Below, one piece after another: positions 36,301 through 46,909 of a stretch of 64,000 nucleotides of DNA. The DNA lies in assembly GCA_008360955.1 (NCBI GenBank), contig LUCM01006255.1, forward strand, positions 124,001-188,000. The letters are read 5' to 3'. The notes below the pieces were generated by a model. It was not told the DNA's origin. It made no database searches and was given only the letters and a program-made list of their open reading frames with translations. Both the position numbers and the translations under genes were made by a program. The stretch's first letter is position 1; each line of letters starts with the position of its first letter. This DNA comes from Fasciolopsis buskii. Its lineage: Eukaryota; Platyhelminthes; Trematoda; Plagiorchiida; Fasciolidae.

Positions 36301-38213
36301 CTGGTTTTTAGAGTGTGTTTTATCTGGCCTAACCTGTTTAGTTACTGTTTATTACGCGCACACTTCCGTTTATTTTGGTCTTATGGATTCCTTGGAAATT
36401 ACATCTATAAAAGAATAAGTTTCCAAATTGATCAGTATTTCAGGGAATAGTTTTGTCTTGTGTGGTCAAGGAGTTGTGCACGAACGCATGCAGTCTGTCA
36501 TGGGCAACTTTTATCCCTTCTTCCTTTTATACTTTTGACCATTTTTATCCATGATTTAATAGAATACATTGTACTGAGAGGAGTTGTAACAAGTTGAAGA
36601 CTACCGAACAGAAAAATGGACCAGTAGCGGAAGGAGTTGGGCCCGCGAATTGCTGCGAAGTGAATCAGCTGAACAAAACCAAATGTCTTCTTCGTTATTA
36701 CGAACAATACTCCGTCAATTCAACTGATAATTCCCGTTGTATCGAACTGTCAGTAATCCACACTAAAACACAAAAGTTTTGAGATGCCTTGTCCTGCGAT
36801 TCATATACCTACTCTGAGAGATCAAAATCATTTTGAAAATCAAAGCTCGTTTTTCGGTAAACAAAATGTGATTGCATGACAGTAGAATATTTAATAATAT
36901 AAGGGGCAAACCCTCAAAAAATTTCGACTGTTTTGAAAGTCTGACAGTCTTCCTTTGCAATACGTTTACCAGTTGGTCATATGGTGAACTCACAAATGCA
37001 TAGATAGCTAACCGGTGTCACTAGACCGCAACCTGTCTTGTGTGTACTATCAGGAGCACGTTTCTTATTTTGTCTGTTTTTCGTAGAATAATTTTGGAGT
37101 ATTTTTACTTATCGTTCTGTAATTGGCAACTACTGGGTACAGCAATACGTAAACTGAGCTGCTAAATGAAAAATTTTCCAATGTTCACTGATCGACCAAT
37201 GCATGTAATTTGCATATTGTCCTAAGAGAAACGCCTGGAAATTGGTTGGATAACTGCAGTGTGACACTTAATTACCTATCATTGCTAAAGAATGTCAAGG
37301 TCACTTTTCCAAAGGTTCACGGACACCAACACGTGTTAGGAAGTGTCAGATGTTCTGTTGTTGTTTGAATTAATGTGCCCACATGGACGTCCCTTTAATA
37401 CACATGCATAACGCCTGTCCCAACCACTTTTTAAGTTTTGCCTTTCGATAGCCTCCTGAAGCTGCTTTGGTTAATTTCATGTGGTTCCTGACAAAAACGT
37501 TGATTAAAAAGCGCCGTTTGATTCTGGTTTCATTCAAAATGGATTATGTTAACCAAAGTTTGTATAAGCACTACCCTTATTCATACTCCCAACTGGTGAA
37601 AGTTCGTTTAGTCTATTGATGCTATTCTAGCATTTCACTTGGTCTGCAAGTGACAATCTGTTGCGTCGAGATAAGCGTCAATATACATTTATATGTACAT
37701 ATCAAATTTATTTAAAATCAACCGCATAGAAAGGATAGATTGCGAATATTCTTCAGTCGAAATAACGGAATACTCTGCACACCATTAAACCAAACGGAAT
37801 AGTCAGTGTGCAATAAAGATAGTGAGATAGGGAGCTTTTGCAAACTGATTCAACAGTAGTAAAAAATGAAGGAAAAATTATCCGATAAGTTTGCAGCGAG
37901 TGACTGCATTTTCGCGAGAGTCAACCTTTTCCTATCAAGCTAATCAACTTTTCCAAACTTCGGTGTAATTTTTCAAACCATTCTTTCTTGCCCGAATTCC
38001 GATGACTGAACAAGGTGTCCTCGGATCTGTAAGCAAGCATTGTAACCAAATTATAAGCAAATCACAAGGTATACCGCTCAATGGACCCGTGGCCTGTAAG
38101 CCACTGTGAAGCTTACATACTAATCTGGATTATGCATCAGCACGAGCGGGAAAAAAACATACGTACTGATTCAGTCCAACGTTTTCATGGTTTCGAATCA
38201 TCTGGCCATTTAG
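33400..38213. other. no convincing gene
   Basis: Open frames here (34283-34687 plus, 35350-35682 minus, 36594-36782 plus) are of chance-like composition or lack splice sites. The plus strand is T-rich from 34.0 to 34.7 kb. Nothing else is seen. Confidence 0.35.
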
Positions 38214-38349
38214 GATGGCCCCTGACGAAACTGAGTGGCATTTGCTTGCCACCCTTTTTGAGGCTGGGCAAGGAATTACTGGTTTGTATTCTGTCTTCCA
38301 TCAGAAACGTTCACAAATGATCATTGTGTCGAGTATATTTTTTGGAGAG
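38214..38349 (+). CDS. putative exon
   Basis: Acceptor CATCTGGCCATTTAG; frame MAPDETEWHLLATLFEAGQG, then a mixed stretch to GGAGAG|GTGACT, phase 0 at the end. A longer overlapping frame (38081-38320) is less protein-like. Unknown protein. Confidence 0.4.
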
Positions 38350-38531
38350 GTGACTGGAGCCTGAAATACCCAAACGTTTTGCATCTTGGTTTTGGGAAAA
38401 CAAGATTTGCTAAACTCTTTTATTGAATGACGATACAATTAAATATAACAAGAAATTTCGGGACTTTCTTTCTGTATTTAGGATGCGAGTAACTAGTTCT
38501 AATCGTACACATTCAAGCAAGGCTGAATAAT

Positions 38532-38798
38532 CATGCATTTTTTGAAGAGTATGTCGCAGTGCTGCTTGGGTCTTTTGCTGATCAAGTGGAAATGAATGTG
38601 ATTTTTATAACTGATCTGCGGAATATAGTAATTAGACAGAGTTCCAACATTGTCACGAATTTGCCTTATGGTAGTTTTATTTTCACCGCAAGCATTTCGA
38701 AGTCCACAAATTCATTCGGAAATTTGACCCAAATTGTGGACATCGATATGCGTGGTCTCGGATCGCCAAATACCAGAAACAACTCCACGTCTTCGTAA
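38532..38798 (+). CDS. putative exon to stop
   Basis: Open frame containing EEYVAVLLGSFADQVEMNVI and FITDLRNIVIRQSSNIVTNL, ending with a Gly/Asn/Ser-rich tail and TAA. Possible acceptors are TTCAAGCAAG and TGTCGCAG, so the start is uncertain. It follows 38214-38349 but the phase does not fit without another exon or site. Confidence 0.4.
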   Translation, partial: HAFFEEYVAVLLGSFADQVEMNVIFITDLRNIVIRQSSNIVTNLPYGSFIFTASISKSTNSFGNLTQIVDIDMRGLGSPNTRNNSTSS

Positions 38799-38998
38799 TC
38801 ATTCTAACTAACTAATGAAAAACGAGAGTATTTAAAACGTGGAAAGGTTTTATTTCTAAATCTACATCTTACTCCCGGATCGGCTTTCTGCTCGAGCAAA
38901 AGTTGGTTCCCTTGAGGCCTGCAGTGATAATGTCGATTAGGAAACCTTGGGAAAATCCAGCTGACTCTCAAGTTACTAAATTTGTTACACTCATTCAT

Positions 38999-40719
38999 CC
39001 GTCATAAGCGACAGCTGTACAACTTCACGCAGGTAATCCAGTACTGCATATTTAAATGCCCAAAGCAATTTGTCGAATTAAAATTTTGTTGTGTTCAAAG
39101 TGTTATCCAAAGATTTATAAAAGTCACCATTCAGAAGAAGTAGTACAGTTGACCTCCTGGACACTGGGACACAATAAAACAGACAAGTAGCACTTTTTGT
39201 TATTCGACTAAGGCTCCTCAATGCCATTTATGCAGTGCTTTTCCCATAGATTGGGTGATTGCAAACTGTTTGTTACGCGAACCGCTCTCAGATCCTTAGA
39301 AGTTTGTCTTCCGGTTTAGCATTTTTGCCAATGACCCGAGTGTCAGCAAGGTTCCGTGATTATTATGTGTGCCTTTTTGATTAATCGCATTTGTTTACCC
39401 ATCTTAATTCACGTCAAACTGTCAAATCATAGCACTGGAAAATTGCGTGGAATCATTATGCTATCTGGTGTACAATAAGTCTCCATCGGTATTGTTCATC
39501 GGTTATTTTTTTCTGTATAACTTAAACAAGAATGATATAAAAAAATTTACCTAAAACTCTATGGCAAATTCAGAACCCGTAAATGAGACCATAAACATTG
39601 TATCGCAACAGCTCCAGCCAAGATTCAAACGGGTTAGGATTGGTAACAAGCATGGGAAATGGTTTATGATGGTCTGCCACCATGGTGACCAAGTGAACCC
39701 AAACTCAACCCTGTGTTGTTCAAAGTGGAACGATTTTTGGTACACCTAACTTCCGTCTACCATAAACGAGCGTGTAGAATAAGATCATCCCATGGATCAT
39801 TTGAGAGTCCATTCATATAATGCAAGGGGTCATGTTGAGTTCGTACTGAATGACTGTTCTGAGAAAACCCCAAACGTCATGATCCGTAGCTGACCTAGTC
39901 AGTCACGTTCGCATATTACTGAAAACCCAGTTGGCCTAAGGTTGATTGTCTCATCATTAGGTGGTATTGCCGGTATGACTCAATTTGAGAACAATAAGTT
40001 TATCATCGAACAGCAGAAACCGTCAAGTACATTTAAATCATTGCACCGCGTTATTCAACAGCCACTTGGATGGGACTTGATTTGTGTGGCTTTAGAAAGG
40101 TGAATAACACATTTCTCCAATGTTGAAAGACGGATAAAATGGCCTAACATATGTACTCTTTGCTCGACTGGTTTATGTCGAATCCCGTACAATGTAAATT
40201 CCATGATTTGGAATAGCCATGTATATTGAAGACCGAGTCGATCACGACGAATTTGTATCAGAGCAAATCAATGCAGTGATTTTCATTCGAAAAATGTGTT
40301 TCTGACGTCGATCACCGGATAAATTAAAATGGTTCAATGATTTTGAAATATTGCCTGAAAGAAAACATTAATATGTTCATGGAAGCTTTTTACTCCGGCT
40401 AAATGTTTCCCACTTGCAAGTTTCCACAAAATATTTGGTAAAATTTTCGCCACATTGAGTTCTTCGCTGTCGAGGAATTAGGCAACTTGTGGCTACGATC
40501 CTCTTAGGTACATGGATCAGTCAGACTGCTCTCGTTTCTCTTTCGTAAAAACCAAAATGATAGCGATTTATTCGGGACAGTCCACAACTTCGGACTCTCA
40601 GACCAAAGAGGTCGCAATTTCAGAATGCCTGTGATAAGCTGATTCCATTTTGTATCGATTGAATGTTAAAGGATATCAAAGAATTATCTAATTCGCAATC
40701 GCAAGAGTCACTTTACCAG
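38999..40719. other. no convincing gene
   Basis: One ATG-started frame at 39561-39749 (+, 62 codons) has a plausible composition but no supporting splice sites. Otherwise nothing is recognised. Confidence 0.3.
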
Positions 40720-40808
40720 CGCAGTGAATCAGTGGATATCACAGGTTTCGTCAAAATACACCCTGAATTCGAAATCGACGACGGAATGCACAAAATGTTG
40801 TTTCATAG
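40720..40808 (+). CDS. putative exon
   Basis: Acceptor GTCACTTTACCAG; frame SESVDITGFVKIHPEFEIDD followed by GMHKMLF. The donor GTCATC is weak. Acidic composition. Another frame (40724-40936) overlaps. Confidence 0.3.
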
Positions 40809-41726
40809 GTCATCTGCAGTGTGAAGCATCGAATCAGCGGGGTTGTTGTTTAATTAGTAGATTATACAGTCGCTTTTGTAACACATCCGTTACACATTGT
40901 CTTTTTATGGTCACCGAGTTGTGTGCAGTACCATAGTTCCAATACGGTAACTCCAGCCACGTCTACCTGCGCCATCCTGTTGATGTCGGCTCAAATTATT
41001 AGTCCAGAATGTGAGGACAAACACTGACATTTAGTAGTTTAGGTTCACCCATCAGTTTACAGTATCAAAGGAACAAATGCGATCGTGAAGTACAGATTGG
41101 ATGCCTGCTATCTTCTCACTCCGATCTCAGGCTCTTGTGAAAGACGACATCTTTATCAATTTGATTACAATGATAATAAACGTTCATTGCCTCACAATCG
41201 TTTAGCAACAACTTCAGCTGCTTTAATGTGCAAATTAAATTCTTGAGCTTGTATTATCATCTCAATAAGACCATAAAACTGATTTTAGTTCGTCGATTTC
41301 CCATATTAGATGAGGGTTAATTTGGATTATATTTCCTGCTTTGAATGTTAGTATGTCAAGCATTAACGATGCTCTCCGCGATCAAAAGACTAACTGCGAT
41401 GTAAAATCTTCGGTTGATCAACCTCGAGCAAGTTGCTGCCTTCCGATTTTAACGTTACACTAAATGGTCAATATTGTGCTTGCCGAACTAAGCAATTTAA
41501 CGTAAACCTCCAAGTGAACAGACGAGATAGTCGAAGACAACTATTATTCTGACTTGGAGCAAATTCTCCGGTCAGGCATTGTTAGTTGCTACGACGGAAT
41601 TGTTAGAGCAAAAATCAAGTCGATGACCTACAAGTTCTATCGACCAGATCATGTACACAGTCCATTCTTTTGACTTCCCTTTTTTCTGCGAGAAAACAAG
41701 CGGTTGTTTTTCTTCTACCCTTCCAG

Positions 41727-41956
41727 GGTTCGAGTTCCAGTTTCGGGACCGTGGTTTGAACTACGATAACGCGAGAGCCGCACTTTGCCGCGATAATTTG
41801 AACACAGTGAAAGTATCGATGCTAGCTGACACATTTCATAATTGCTGTTCAAATCAAGTGCCATCAAAAACAGAAAATTTGCCACTACGTAAACCATATC
41901 TTGCAAGTGATATTCGTCTTCATCAACAATTTTTTACCAACAGTTGTATGAGTTGA
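41727..41956 (+). CDS. putative terminal exon
   Basis: Strong acceptor TTTTTCTTCTACCCTTCCAG, then 76 codons to TGA. Includes QFRDRGLNYDNARAALCRDN and ENLPLRKPYLASDIRLHQQF. Good composition and no internal donor of quality. Unrecognised. Confidence 0.4.
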
Positions 41957-42307
41957 GAAAATACACATCCATAATTTAGCGAACCAAGTGGACACGGATA
42001 CGTTGCAATTTCGAAATGGTTTTTCTCTGAGCCGCAAGATGATCGTAGGAACGCTTGGTGAATAAGTGACATTTCTCACTCTCACTTCTTTACTGGCGTA
42101 TATGAATTTAAGACGCAAGTAGGTGCCACAATTTAGTGCGCTTCTTCATCTTATTCTGTGGTGAAAAGGTTGCTTTATTGACTTTTCGTGATTGTCTGCA
42201 CTTGAAGGAAGACACATGGTGAATCACTTCGTTTCAATGCACTCCGAACCTCATTCATTTCAATTACTCGTCTTATGACATCACATGCACTTTGTTTAAA
42301 CTTTTTA

Positions 42308-42488
42308 TGACAATATCTTCAAATCGACACTGGATGCACCCAAACAAGATCGTGCTGTTTCTAACCAGAGTTGCGAAATTTTCTCAAGGAGAAAATGGAA
42401 ACTGGGACCTGCATTGTTTGTACGATGAGAATATCCAGCTGTTAATGACAAACCCGGAAGCACTATCCTTACTATTGTTTTGTATTTG
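42308..42488 (+). CDS. putative first exon with GTAAGC donor
   Basis: An ATG at 42308 opens a frame reading MTISSNRHWMHPNKIVLFLT, then SQGENGNWDLHCLYDENIQL, ending at ATTTG|GTAAGC. No upstream acceptor is visible, which favours a start exon. Confidence 0.36.
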
Positions 42489-43139
42489 GTAAGCTTCATA
42501 TTCCTGACATTATACATCCATTCGCGATAAACGCATCGTGAACCACATTCTAAAACGTTTTATGACCTTCGACTTAGAAGAGTAAAAATAGAAGAGAAAA
42601 TTACGGGAATTCTCCCTACAGACAAGAATATTATTTGAAACACGGTTAGTGCTTTCCTTTCTTGTACATGTGGTAATCTGGTCTTATTTTTGCGTCAAAA
42701 TAAACGCACGTGATCCAGTTATCTTCGACATGCATAAATCATGCGAAACTGAAATGACCTGAACGACTTGATGTACATGTTCATTTGAAACCACGCAGTG
42801 AAATCTACAACTGATGTATTTTCGAACAACAAGCTAAATGAACCTCAATTATTTGTGTGCAAACATTCTTTGCAACAGGCGACTGTTTAGACTGTGCAAT
42901 CGGAACTCCTATTGGCAAATGTCATCTGGCACATCGTACCCCGCGTACGCTGTAGGTCATGGCAAACTATTCCTTTTATTTTATCTCCCGAGGTTTTGAA
43001 ATGAGACGCTGTTTTTGATTACAAAATCGAAATTGCAAGCGTAAAAGAGGCGACATGTAGTATACTTGCAGAAAAATAAAATTCGTAATCCAGACATTGT
43101 CAGCCTATTAGTCTTTCCAAACTAACCAACTTTCTATAA

Positions 43140-43430
43140 ATGTTGCTAGATTCGATTCGGCCTACCGATTCTTCAGTAAGTTTGTGTAGCCAAACCAAAA
43201 TTTACGCGCTTTTTTATATTTGCAACGAATTTCTGAAGAACACAAAGCGATTTACTGTAACTAGAGCAAAACTCATAATCAAAAGATACACAGTAAATGG
43301 GATGCATGTTGAGAACACTCAGGTAAGATTTAGCACAATGAAATACCAACAAAATGAATTTACGGACGAGCCCAGTAATCGATTAATTCAGTGGAATGAC
43401 GAGGACTTAACATTTAAATGGACAGATTAA
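43140..43430 (+). CDS. 96-codon open frame, unknown
   Basis: An ATG-started frame whose second half is charged and protein-like (MKYQQNEFTDEPSNRLIQWN). It abuts the minus-strand LINE relic and shares no recognisable motif with it. Confidence 0.28.
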   Translation: MLLDSIRPTDSSVSLCSQTKIYALFYICNEFLKNTKRFTVTRAKLIIKRYTVNGMHVENTQVRFSTMKYQQNEFTDEPSNRLIQWNDEDLTFKWTD

Positions 43431-43499
43431 GGAAGATATTTGAGTGAAGCAAAAAAAGACAGATGTCTTGGGAGTACCAAAACAAACGCGGTTGGCAGA

Positions 43500-44260
43500 A
43501 ACCCGGGCGGATATGCGTCAGTGATGGGAAACTAGCGGTAAACGGAGAACAATTCCACCCTGATCGATGTTGCCGGTGGAAATTTCGAACAGAAATGTGA
43601 AATAACTACCAACATACCACCCAAATCCATGTCGGCGGTTATTCAGAAGACATTCAGGTTCAAGGAATAGATGCCACCAGTCAGAGACAATGAATTCAAA
43701 AACAGTCGAAATCACAGGATTCATGGTGATGGGTCGGTAACTGCTGAGGGTCAAAAGTGTCTCAGTATTGCGCTTTTCCATAGAATAGGAAGAGCGGACA
43801 GGTAAGGAGAAAGTGTAATGAAGGTAGCTGACTCTGGAGATTACGTATATTGAGCAATAGGTAGAATGTCTTCCATACTGAGAGTCTTAGGAGAATTCAG
43901 ATTGGAAAACTTGGCGCATTTTTTCAGGTCCTTATAGCAAGAAGAACAGCATGGTTGGGAACTTGTGAAGATGGCGGAGAAGTAGGTTTGAAAGACAGAG
44001 TGGATTTTGGGGCAAACCTGGAGGCTAAAACTCAATTCTGAGAACAGGGCCGAAATTATGGAATATCGCCTTTGCGGGCAACCGAAATGAACTGCCCCGG
44101 TAATGAATGGCGTTCATCCTTTTGACATGCGAAGCGATCTTCAACCTCCCGTATATCAAGCGAGCATTTGTTCCTTGCTTGCACAAAACGAATACGTGAT
44201 GTGTGGTTGGGCGAGTGATGCCACCAGCGGTAAGCAGGGCTTTTCGAGCGAATATCACTG
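43500..44260 (-). pseudogene. decayed CR1/jockey-like LINE reverse transcriptase
   Basis: Minus-strand frames hold recognisable reverse-transcriptase blocks. At 43518-43781 the order SSYRPITMNPVISTVFEFIV, then LEPECLLNNRRHGFG matches the conserved YRPI...I.K.FE.I......L....QHGF region of CR1/jockey-type LINEs. Upstream (43841-44035) FQTYFSAIFTSSQP resembles the pre-RT FSSVFT segment. Several frameshifts and stops are present. Motifs A and C (catalytic Asp) are missing, so the 3' half is lost. The surrounding 43.4-45.1 kb is purine-rich on the plus strand. Confidence 0.6.
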
Positions 44261-45956
44261 TTGCAGACGTGGTTAAACTACCTAGAGGATCGGGACATGC
44301 CCGGTTTGGAGAAGTATGAAATGTGAAATGCCTTGAGGAACACTCTCGGTGAAATTAGTAACAGACAGAGAAACATCAGATGGAAAACAGCAATCTTTCT
44401 AAGGATAACAAGCCGGAAAGTCAAGAAAACCATCACAATCGCAGAGTAGCAGCGTCAAGACATGTCTATTCTTGTGTACTTGTAAGGAACGAGGAAAAAG
44501 AATGACAAAATAAAATGAGACAATTATCCCTTGTACCCATTCAAGGAAGGGAAGCAAAATTTGAGAATAATAAAGAGATAGATGCAAAACTGCGTACACG
44601 ACCTCCAAGAAGATCAAGGATGCGTTTTGACAAAGATTGTTGATTATAGTGAAATCTCAGCTTCAAATTCCGTGGTCGAATTGTCCCAGGAAACTACTTC
44701 GTAGACGATGAAATACTAAGAATGGCAATCTGTTGAACTCAATGTTTCGTTGCTTTAAGATAATACGTCATACAATAGAAGATTGTTACTATTAATAAAG
44801 CGGTAAACAGTAAAGAAAAATAATGACTATAAAAGGAAACCGAATTTTTATTCACAAGTTGAAAGTCTCGGTTGCTGAAGCCAAGATGTGAGAATTGAGA
44901 GGACGCGGCAGTTCGATGGATATAGGCGCAGAAATTAATAGGCCGAAACAGACAGGGATGAAATGAGTAATTAAGAGATTAAATGTAGTTTTGTCAAACG
45001 AGGATGAACTTATGCTTGTCCCAAACGTAAACCAATTGGGATGGTGACTGACAGAGCCGTGCGCAGAGTCGGCATTGCGACTCAAACCATATATAATAGT
45101 GAGATAAGCAACACACTTTGTTAGTGAGCCCAGATAAACCAGAACAGTTATTCATTCGATCAGTAAAATTTATGTTTAGTGCAAGAGATTTGGAGTGTAG
45201 AGCTGTATAAGGCTGTAGTAAGCTTTAGATTGGTGGTGAACAGGCGGCGGCCTAGCTATCTGTCAACTACAGTGAAATCAGACTGAACGTAGTTTGTGTT
45301 CAGCAGGACTAAACCAATCAACTGTTCTGCAGATACAGTGGTTACACAGATTTTTGACTGGAAAACACCCGTCAAGAAACAAAAACAAATTTTTCCCTTA
45401 AAGAAATCGAAATTTGTCCTTGGAAAGCTATAAAAAACCGTGTCTAGAATAGCGGCCAGATCGTGCCAGCACTACCTTTCGTAAAATCGAGACAGCTTGC
45501 ACCAGAAAAACGTTGTTTGATAAAGCACGCTGGTCAAGATGAAATTCCAGCTGTTGCAACCGGTCAATGTTGATGGAATTCTAATTCATACGTGTAGTCG
45601 AACGATTACTCCATCTGAAAAACTTTTATTCTAAGCTCCAACTTGTTTTATCTGATTGTCCCAAAGCCCAAGCCTTACTAACACTAAGTAGGTATAAGAC
45701 GAAGATTGTTACCAAAGAACATGACACGTTTGCATTTTTTATAAAGCGGCACTAAATCGAAATAATGTCACTTTAAACGCTCGATTAAACATGGACAAGT
45801 TCAGAAGAACTTGGAACTCGTTTAAGTTACACTCCGATGGTTTAATCCTGAATGGCAAAATGCGTAGTGGATAACCTTCGTTCCGTAGATGCGTAGAACA
45901 CTTTTGGAGTAACTAAGTAGAATTTGAAAAGTATATCATGTCCACTCTCGCCTAAG
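44261..45956. other. unassigned, partly purine-rich
   Basis: The first 0.8 kb keeps the purine bias of the LINE relic and may be its eroded 5' part, but no endonuclease motif could be read. The remainder shows nothing definite. Confidence 0.3.
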
Positions 45957-46156
45957 GTTTCCCCTGGAACATATCTGTGCTTATTCTGTCAATTTCGTCA
46001 ATCCCGCTAAGTAACATTATGGTCATCGAGGGGAGAGCATTTCCCTCTGAACTAATGGGTTATTTTCCTACAAATCGGGGAACCGTCTACTCCATCCTAC
46101 AATGTCCTTGTTACGGCCGTTTTGCAACACAATTGTTGTCTGACTGTTTAATCTGG
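45957..46156 (+). CDS. putative exon with GTGAGC donor
   Basis: The frame reads NIMVIEGRAFPSELMGYFPT, then NRGTVYSILQCPCYGRF, ending ATCTGG|GTGAGC in phase 0. The acceptor CTCGCCTAAG is pyrimidine-rich. Possibly membrane-proximal: the N-terminal part VLILSISSIPLS is hydrophobic. Confidence 0.4.
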
Positions 46157-46612
46157 GTGAGCATATTCCGGAAACGAAAAAGAAGATTCCCATATTTGGA
46201 GCTGGAAAGAGAAATAGCAGTTTGGGCAAAAAATCTTGAATAATGTTGCTCCCGGTTAAATGAAATACCCTAATGAGTGAAAACGTCGCAAACACGTTAT
46301 GCACAAAATGATTAGCATTTAACCATCGATTTTATGTCACCGGGGACTACTACTGATGTCAACATATCAGAATTAAAAACATTTTTGATTGCATGAAAGC
46401 CATATTTCCTTCGAAATATTTTGAAGTATGAAATCACTGCTTGATTGCACATTTTGATATTCAGCTAACATTTTTGATTGCCGTGGATAGCCTTTTTCAT
46501 GGCAGGCTGACAATCGATTGCACCCCTAAATTTCTGGCCTTAAATGTGCTATTCGTTGAGGATATTTGAGAAGCATGGGAAAAGCGCAACCAACAACGCA
46601 GAAGCTCAAAGC

Positions 46613-46906
46613 CTAATTGACAAGATCAAATTTGGAATGCACATCAGTTCGGTTTTTACTGGGATCCCGAACGGCTGACTTGCTATCTTCTCTAAAATGA
46701 GAATGAAATTTTCCAATTGTCTCTAATCTGACGAAAAGAACTTCCCTCAGGATTTTTTCGTAACACTTTGATGCACCTCCTCCTGGAATCATCCACACTG
46801 TTTCATTATTCTCTTGAAGCATGTAACATTCCCTGAGGGAATCAGGTAGACAAGAACAGAGGCCGCCGTTCCTAATTTGATTATTCCTCTCAATGTGGAT
46901 GGGTTT
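46613..46906 (-). CDS. open frame with degenerate Nudix-like stretch
   Basis: About 98 open codons on the minus strand. A central WMIPGGGASKCYEKILREVL resembles the strand-plus-Nudix-box layout W-x-x-PGGG-x5-E-xn-REx of Nudix hydrolases. A preceding stretch (CSCLPDSLRECYMLQ) sits where the first strands would be. The spacer between Glu and Arg-Glu is four residues short and the catalytic EExG is absent. If related, it is inactive or a pseudogene. A chance match cannot be excluded. Confidence 0.3.
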   Translation of the reverse strand, partial: KPIHIERNNQIRNGGLCSCLPDSLRECYMLQENNETVWMIPGGGASKCYEKILREVLFVRLETIGKFHSHFREDSKSAVRDPSKNRTDVHSKFDLVN

Positions 46907-46909
46907 ATT

